Shown: one piece after another, positions 1-3,562 of the stretch
Numbering within the stretch: the stretch's first letter is position 1
Layout of the letters: each line of letters begins with the position of its first letter
Assembly (NCBI GenBank): GCA_937916405.1
Contig: CALFUF010000165.1
Location: forward strand, 1-7,768
Origin: an uncultured Prevotella sp.
Lineage (GTDB): Bacteria > Bacteroidota > Bacteroidia > Bacteroidales > Bacteroidaceae
Length of the DNA stretch: 7,768 bases
Direction of reading: 5' to 3'
Position numbers and translations under genes: made by a program
Notes under the pieces: model-generated
What the model saw: only the letters and a program-made list of their open reading frames with translations
What the model was told of the DNA's origin: nothing
Databases searched by the model: none

Positions 1-18
1 AACACTTTCAGATTTTCG

Positions 19-26
19 TATCTTTG
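19..26 (+). promoter_or_regulatory. Bacteroidota-type -7 promoter box (TATCTTTG)
   Basis: TATCTTTG matches the TAnnTTTG -7 element of the Bacteroidota primary sigma factor. The matching TTTG -33 element would lie 19 nt upstream, just outside the window, so the promoter cannot be completed. Nothing clearly coding follows: the next 200 bases on the plus strand hold only a 61-codon TTG-initiated frame with no recognisable product. The box may serve a small RNA, a lost gene, or nothing. Confidence 0.35.
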
Positions 27-67
27 CAAACGTCAAGAGTGAGACGAGCGACAGTCAGGTACCGACT

Positions 68-133
68 AAGCAGGAGTTTCCTTACGACAAAGCAAGGGTT
101 TCCTTACGACAAACTAACGCCTTCCTACGCATG
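68..133. repeat. 22-bp tandem repeat, about three units
   Basis: Three head-to-tail 22-bp units lie at 68-89, 90-111 and 112-133. The first two differ at only two positions and share the 16-base word GTTTCCTTACGACAAA (76-91 and 98-113). The third is diverged but keeps a CCTTCCTACG-like core. There are no spacers between units, so this is not a CRISPR array. It lies downstream of the hsdR remnant in a stretch (27-231) where I see no supported gene. Function unknown. Confidence 0.6.
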
Positions 134-231
134 GACCAGGACAAAAGGGAGTCGAAGGATGCCCCGGCACCCTCAAAAGTGTTCTTTGACATTATGTTAC
201 AAATTCTGACTATGTAAAGCCACCAAATGCG

Positions 232-650
232 TCAATCTGGATCAGGTGGCAGAAGAGGGTCGGCAGCCATACCAATTGATTCCTCGGAAATCATGGAGAT
301 TTCCTCGGCTGTTGCCATAACATCATCATCCACATGTTCCAGTCGACGAGCCCGATAGGAATCAAGACCAGCACGGTCGTCACTGAGCAGATTGGTAAAT
401 CTGTTCAAGAAATCCTTCAGACGATTGATCACCGTTTGCTTCTTCTCACCACTCTCTGGCAGGAACGGATTGATGGCAGGCAGAATCTGCGCGATACTCG
501 TACCTGTCTCTGTCACATACCCATCAGCAAAGGCACGCTCCATCAGTTCCTCCGTCTCTGCTCCTTTCAGATGTTCCTCCTCGATGATAGCAGCCAGTTG
601 CTTCCGCTTTTCCTGTTCGATAAAATGTTCCCAGTCAGCACCCACATCAG
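232..650 (-). pseudogene. hsdR: HsdR C-terminal fragment (type I restriction endonuclease subunit, broken)
   Basis: This is the last part of a type I restriction enzyme R subunit, the ATP-driven DNA translocase and nuclease. The translation from about position 645 resembles the C-terminal helical domain of EcoR124-like HsdR: a DWEHFIEQEKRKQLAAIIEEE helix, then a GYVTETGTSIAQILPAINPF segment, then KKQTVINRLKDFLNRF. It ends at a TGA (232-234). Upstream it joins, out of frame, the motif VI fragment at about 640-665; roughly 180 residues that normally separate these blocks are absent (estimated from recalled homologues). After the usual end (about RFTNLL) there is an unfamiliar acidic, proline-containing tail of about 50 residues ending PLLPPDPD. 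A GTG at 664-666 could in principle start a 144-residue product, but it lies in out-of-frame motif VI sequence, so I regard this as a remnant. Confidence 0.75.
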
Positions 651-842
651 CACACGATATTACCACAATCTTTCACTGCATTCAGGATACGGTTCGTGCG
701 ACTGTATGCCTGCAGCAATCCATGCAGTTTCAGATTCTTATCTACCCATAGCGTGTTCAACGTCTTCGCATCGAATCCTGTCAGGAACATACCCACTACG
801 ATCAACAGGTCGATCTCCTTATTCTTCATACTTAGCTGATAT
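645..842 (-). pseudogene. hsdR: HsdR helicase motif V/VI fragment
   Basis: About 60 residues match the end of the second RecA-like domain of HsdR: EIDLLIVVGMFLTGFDA (motif V region), LNTLWVDKNLKLHG, and QAYSRTNR (motif VI with its arginines), running to GNIVC and then a TGA (647-649). Everything upstream in HsdR, including the nuclease domain and motifs I to IV, is missing. The fragment is fused at about 828-845 to truncated hsdS in another frame. The first codons of this frame before the junction (up to 898) are just hsdS DNA read out of frame. The downstream joint to the HsdR C-terminal fragment also changes frame, so no functional R subunit can be made. Confidence 0.75.
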
Positions 843-1523
843 TCCATATTTTGTATGTATCTGCCCATAGTGAATACATGGAAATCCTTCGTCAACAAAA
901 TCTGATTTTAGAATACCAGCACCCCGTATAAATTCACCAACCTCTCCCAACGTCTTCATTTCCACCCCTGGTTTCCCTTCAAGGTCAAGGAGTTGGTCAC
1001 GATAATATTCATACTGCTTGCGACGCTGGGCGATTTGCTCTTTCAAGTTGTCGATAGAAGCGGTGAACGTATCGAGTATGCCCACTATCCGCTGTTGCTC
1101 GGAGAGGGAGGGAATGGGGATGAGAATAGAGTTTATCACTTTAGCAGAAAGATGTTTTACTGAACCTCCAGCCGTTTCTCTTTCTATCTTTTTAAATACA
1201 GGTCCCATATAATGGAATAAAAAACTATCAATACTATATCCCTCCTTGCCCTTTAATTTAAGGACTCGTTGGTTAAGTAGTCCATCTCTATCATCCCATT
1301 TACCAAGATTAAACTCACCATCCATGCCAACAAGAATATCACCCTTCTTTATTCTATATGTCTCACTAAACTCACCAGAATAATACGTACTAGCCTTTGC
1401 TGGCTTTACATCTCTAATTCGTATTAATGGCATATATTTTGAATCTTCTGAGAATAGAGACGATTCAAAGGGATATCCATATATGACATCTGAAACTGCA
1501 ACCAATTTCTTCCACTCCACCAT
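819..1523 (-). CDS. hsdS: Truncated HsdS specificity subunit (TRD1, conserved region, start of TRD2)
   Basis: HsdS is the DNA-recognition subunit of type I restriction-modification enzymes; two target-recognition domains (TRDs) are separated by conserved helices that set the spacing of the split target. This 234-residue frame holds TRD1 (about 1-138), a good central helix (139-185, with SLSEQQRIVGILDTFTASID and the QRRKQYEYYRDQLL segment), and only the first 40 or so residues of TRD2 (TLGEVGEFIRG to about YGIS). It then enters hsdR DNA out of frame and stops at a TAA (819-821). Full HsdS proteins are about 380-420 residues. The ATG at 1521-1523 fits the usual MxEWKKL opening and has an AGGAG sequence 8 nt upstream (1532-1536), unusual in Bacteroidota. 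It follows fic by 45 nt. A half-HsdS can sometimes act as a dimer, but the loss of the M core argues against activity here. Confidence 0.8.
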   Translation of the reverse strand: MVEWKKLVAVSDVIYGYPFESSLFSEDSKYMPLIRIRDVKPAKASTYYSGEFSETYRIKKGDILVGMDGEFNLGKWDDRDGLLNQRVLKLKGKEGYSIDSFLFHYMGPVFKKIERETAGGSVKHLSAKVINSILIPIPSLSEQQRIVGILDTFTASIDNLKEQIAQRRKQYEYYRDQLLDLEGKPGVEMKTLGEVGEFIRGAGILKSDFVDEGFPCIHYGQIHTKYGISAKYEE

Positions 1524-1568
1524 ACGCTACGCTCCTAATTTAGAATCTATTCTTCACTGTCAGTACTC

Positions 1569-2585
1569 TCAGATTATTACTTTCCAATAGCCAGTCTTGT
1601 TGCTACCCACACGGACAAGGAGTCCCGCTTGCTTCAGTTTGGTAATATAGGTTTTCACTTGACGCTCAGACAGACCGACCTGCCCACCAATCTCTGTGGC
1701 ATTAAAACTACGATGAGCGTGAATGACTTCAAGAACTTCGATGACCTTGTCTGATAGTTCAGGAAAATTATCGTGCAGTTTATCGTGCAGTTTATCGTGC
1801 AGTCCTTCACCTTCTTCTTTCTCTGTCTCTTCGTAGTTTTCCATCACTTCCAGCAGACATTGCAGCATGAACTCCACAAACAGTGTGCTCTCGCCTGCAG
1901 CATCGCACTTTGCAATAACATTATAATAATCTTGCTGATGCTCCCTGACAACCGTTTCTACTGGTAGCCATGCGAACAGCCCTTTCCACCTACTCAGCAA
2001 CATCGTCTGCCAATAGCGCCCCATACGTCCGTTGCCGTCAATGAAGGGATGTATAAACTCAAACTCATAGTGGAACACGCACGAATAAACCAGCGGATGT
2101 GTGTTGCAGGTCCTGACCCAATGAAACAAGTCGCCCATCAGTTCTGGTACGCGGTCATGCGGTGGTGCCATGTGCAAGCAGTTGCCGTTACCATCGAAAA
2201 CGCCAACACCCTCTTGCCTGTATTGCCCGGCGTTTTGCACCAGTTGACTCATCATCAGTCCATGCGCCTTCAGCAGATCTTTCTCTTTGAAAGCATCCAA
2301 CTGAGACATCAGGCGGTAAGCCTCGATAGCATTTTTCACCTCCTTTATCTCGTCGGGAGCACCAATCACGTGTTTGCCTTCGATGATGTCTGTCACCTGC
2401 TTCAGCGACAGAGTATTGTTCTCTATGGCAAGCGACGAGTGAATAGTCCTTATCTGGTTTTTCTTTCGCAGCATGGGCGCCGGCACATCGCTGCCTATCC
2501 GGGCAGTAAGCATCCCTACCTGTTCCGAGATCTCCGAAATCAGATGCAATATCTTTTCCGTTATATTATATGGTGGTATATACAT
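1569..2585 (-). CDS. Fic family protein (putative AMP transferase) with C-terminal winged helix
   Basis: Fic enzymes usually transfer AMP from ATP to a hydroxyl side chain of a target protein. This 338-residue protein has a Fic N-terminal region (about 5-95), a Fic core, and a C-terminal winged-helix DNA-binding-like domain (about 275-338, NATEIGGQVGLSERQVKTYI). The active-site motif HPFIDGNGRMGR is complete at 179-190, with catalytic His179 and the Asp and Asn/Arg needed for metal and ATP. SLAIEN at 51-56 fits the (S/T)xxxE(G/N) inhibitory motif, with Glu55 as the blocking residue, placing it N-terminal as in class II Fic proteins. The linker at about 262-273 is a three-fold LHDK repeat. It starts 31 nt after hsdM and ends 45 nt before hsdS, within the same minus-strand unit. 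Unlike its neighbours it shows no truncation. The target is unknown; fic genes are often found inside type I restriction operons. Confidence 0.9.
   Translation of the reverse strand: MYIPPYNITEKILHLISEISEQVGMLTARIGSDVPAPMLRKKNQIRTIHSSLAIENNTLSLKQVTDIIEGKHVIGAPDEIKEVKNAIEAYRLMSQLDAFKEKDLLKAHGLMMSQLVQNAGQYRQEGVGVFDGNGNCLHMAPPHDRVPELMGDLFHWVRTCNTHPLVYSCVFHYEFEFIHPFIDGNGRMGRYWQTMLLSRWKGLFAWLPVETVVREHQQDYYNVIAKCDAAGESTLFVEFMLQCLLEVMENYEETEKEEGEGLHDKLHDKLHDNFPELSDKVIEVLEVIHAHRSFNATEIGGQVGLSERQVKTYITKLKQAGLLVRVGSNKTGYWKVII
1768..1803. repeat. Three perfect 12-bp tandem repeats inside fic
   Basis: The 12-mer TTATCGTGCAGT occurs three times without interruption at 1768-1779, 1780-1791 and 1792-1803. 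On the coding (minus) strand it encodes a repeating LHDK tetrapeptide in the linker between the Fic core and the winged helix. Because 12 is a multiple of three, copy-number changes by slippage would lengthen or shorten the linker without a frameshift. Confidence 0.9.
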
Positions 2586-2616
2586 TGTTCTTTTCTTGTT
2601 TCTTATTCTACGGCTT

Positions 2617-3174
2617 TTACTCTCCCAACTCTTTTACGATCGCCTCTATCTTCGCGTTCAACTCATTGCCTTCGGAAATGAGGTCTTTGAGTTTGGCATT
2701 GACCTCTGTGATGTCGATGACCTCACGGGTATCTTCCTGCTCCACATAACTTCTGACGGAGAGATTGCAGTCATTCGCTAAGATGTCGTCGTTCTTCACC
2801 AACTTGGCAAGATACTGCTCGTCCTTGCGATTCTGGAACAGTTCCATGATCTTGTCTTGATGCTCTGGCTGCAGGATGTTCTTGTTGCCGTTGTGCATGG
2901 TAAAAGCAAGGTCTGCGGCACTCTTCGGTGCCAACACGCCAGCAGGAGCATAACGCTCGTCATTGATATGGATGGCAGTGTAGTCGAAATCGGGTTGTCC
3001 CGCATCCTTCATCAACCCCTGGATATAGTCACAAATATTCTCGGAAATAAAACGGTAGAAGATAGAGCCAAGCACGTAGGCTTTAAATTCCCATCCGTCA
3101 ACAGAGCCTCTCAGCTCATTGGCTATCTTCCAAATTGTCTTATGTAGTTCTGCACGTTCCTGTTGTGTTGCCAT
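2617..3174 (-). CDS. hsdM: Internally deleted HsdM (type I methyltransferase subunit, catalytic core missing)
   Basis: HsdM is the adenine-N6 methyltransferase subunit of type I systems, normally about 500 residues or more. This frame is only 185 residues, with a typical beginning and end. Residues 1-64 match the N-terminal helical domain (MATQQERAELHKTIWKIAN, then YVLGSIFYRFISENICDYIQ and GQPDFDY). Residues 69-94 match the segment just after the NPPY motif (INDERYAPAGVLAPKSAADLAFTMH). Residues 95-185 match the C-terminal part (YLAKLVKNDDI, NLSVRSYVEQEDTREVIDI). Both SAM-binding motif I and the NPPY catalytic motif are gone, as is the stretch after AFTMH. The two joints, near 2965-2982 and 2890-2898, are both in frame. 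It is first in the operon, with the fic start 31 nt beyond its TAA. It cannot methylate; whether the protein is made is unknown. The ATG at 3172-3174 matches the family start. Confidence 0.85.
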   Translation of the reverse strand: MATQQERAELHKTIWKIANELRGSVDGWEFKAYVLGSIFYRFISENICDYIQGLMKDAGQPDFDYTAIHINDERYAPAGVLAPKSAADLAFTMHNGNKNILQPEHQDKIMELFQNRKDEQYLAKLVKNDDILANDCNLSVRSYVEQEDTREVIDITEVNAKLKDLISEGNELNAKIEAIVKELGE

Positions 3175-3201
3175 AAATTACAGTCTTTAGTATATTGCCT
3201 A

Positions 3202-3209
3202 CAAAATTA
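3202..3209 (-). promoter_or_regulatory. -7 promoter box for the hsdM-fic-hsdS-hsdR unit
   Basis: On the minus strand TAATTTTG fits the Bacteroidota TAnnTTTG -7 box, 27 bp before the hsdM start, predicting a leader of about 20 nt. No clear TTTG lies at the expected -33 distance (about 3229-3232), so this is probably a weak or degenerate promoter. Confidence 0.45.
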
Positions 3210-3305
3210 CGAAAAAATATCGACATTCCTTCATGATGTACAAAAAAATTAATAGGCTGATCAATATTTTTAAGAGACGGGAATCCGTAGGAAAAACGAT
3301 CCCCC

Positions 3306-3381
3306 GGAGAAGCCTCCCCCTATATTGGAGACCTTCTTTAGAAGGAGGTCGAAAATATAAGGGGGGATAGTGGCTTCGGAG
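3306..3381. repeat. GC-rich imperfect palindrome (possible dispersed intergenic repeat)
   Basis: Nested inverted segments pair across this element: GAAGCC (3309-3314) with GGCTTC (3372-3377), the C-run at 3316-3320 with the G-run at 3361-3366, and TATATT (3321-3326) with AATATA (3354-3359). An inner CCTTCT/AGAAGG pair surrounds TT at 3338-3339. The whole could fold into a long stem with bulges. It looks like the palindromic intergenic repeats often scattered in Bacteroidota genomes, but copy number cannot be judged from one window. There is no U-tract, so an ordinary terminator is unlikely. It sits in the 388-bp gap between hsdM and clpC, which holds no supported gene. Confidence 0.5.
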
Positions 3382-3395
3382 GACGCCCCCATCAC

Positions 3396-3417
3396 CGACG
3401 ACGTGAAATCGTTGTCG
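3396..3417. other. Small hairpin in the clpC upstream region
   Basis: CGACGACG (3396-3403) pairs with CGTTGTCG (3410-3417) over 8 positions with one G-T wobble, around the 6-base loop TGAAAT. No T-run follows on either strand, so I do not call a terminator. It lies upstream of the predicted clpC transcription start and would act at the DNA level only, if at all. Confidence 0.4.
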
Positions 3418-3434
3418 ATTCTCCTGGTCGAGAA

Positions 3435-3511
3435 TAAGGGCTTTAAACGAGGTGGATAAAGCCTTTATTTGGGTCAATTAAAGCCCTTAATTGAGGTGAA
3501 TTAAGGCTTTA
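3435..3511. promoter_or_regulatory. Four phased near-palindromic boxes upstream of clpC (candidate activator array)
   Basis: The boxes are TAAGGGCTTTA (3435-3445), TAAAGCCTTTA (3457-3467), TAAAGCCCTTA (3479-3489) and TAAGGCTTTA (3502-3511). Their centres lie at about 3440, 3462, 3484 and 3506.5, a spacing of 22 bp or two helical turns. Boxes 1 and 3 are exact reverse complements. The spacers are also related (GAGGTGGA, GGGTCAAT, GAGGTGAA), so the array can be seen as a 22-bp tandem repeat with a near-palindromic core. Boxes 3 and 4 with flanks also form a hairpin (3474-3492 with 3499-3516). Relative to the predicted clpC start near 3560 the centres are at about -120, -98, -76 and -53, the range where sigma-54 activators usually bind. 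Function is inferred from position; a dispersed repeat is the alternative. Confidence 0.55.
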
Positions 3512-3533
3512 ATTGAAATAACCACTAAATTTT

Positions 3534-3549
3534 TGGCACGGTGTTTGCA
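3534..3549 (+). promoter_or_regulatory. Sigma-54 (RpoN) type -24/-12 promoter for clpC
   Basis: TGGCACG (3534-3540), four bases, then TTGCA (3545-3549) matches the sigma-54 consensus TGGCACG-N4-TTGC(A/T) exactly, with GG at 3535-3536 and GC at 3547-3548. The expected transcription start is about 12 nt beyond the GC, near 3560. The clpC ATG is at 3563, so the mRNA would be almost leaderless, which is the main doubt. I find no competing TTTG/TAnnTTTG promoter close to clpC on the plus strand. Confidence 0.6.
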
Positions 3550-3562
3550 AGACAATAGATGT

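Noticed and set aside
68..133. CRISPR array
   Set aside because: The 22-bp units abut one another without unique spacers and there are no cas genes in the window.
157..172. Palindromic GGATGCCCCGGCACCC as a terminator for the minus-strand operon
   Set aside because: The stem contains a mismatch and would leave a loop of about two bases; no T-run follows on the minus strand.
24..209. 61-residue plus-strand frame with TTG start after the -7 box
   Set aside because: It starts 2 bp inside the promoter box, is arginine-rich with a repeated segment that only reflects the 22-bp DNA repeat, and resembles nothing known to me.
334..870. 178-residue plus-strand frame opposite hsdR/hsdS
   Set aside because: It is antisense to clear HsdR and HsdS sequence, spans two deletion junctions, and has no recognisable domain.
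2049..2681. 210-residue plus-strand frame opposite fic and the end of hsdM
   Set aside because: A shadow of the well-supported fic frame with no features of its own.
3199..3477. 92-residue minus-strand frame between hsdM and clpC (TTG start)
   Set aside because: It runs through the phased boxes and the GC-rich palindrome, and its residues simply translate those repeats. No family resemblance, and it covers likely regulatory DNA.
3471..3484. GGTCAA near clpC as a CtsR heptad operator
   Set aside because: Only one GGTCAA-like heptad is present instead of the required direct repeat, and CtsR is a Bacillota regulator not expected here.
3533..3562. TTG start adding ten residues to ClpC
   Set aside because: It would put the sigma-54 element inside the gene and precede the predicted transcription start; ClpC relatives begin at the ATG at 3563.
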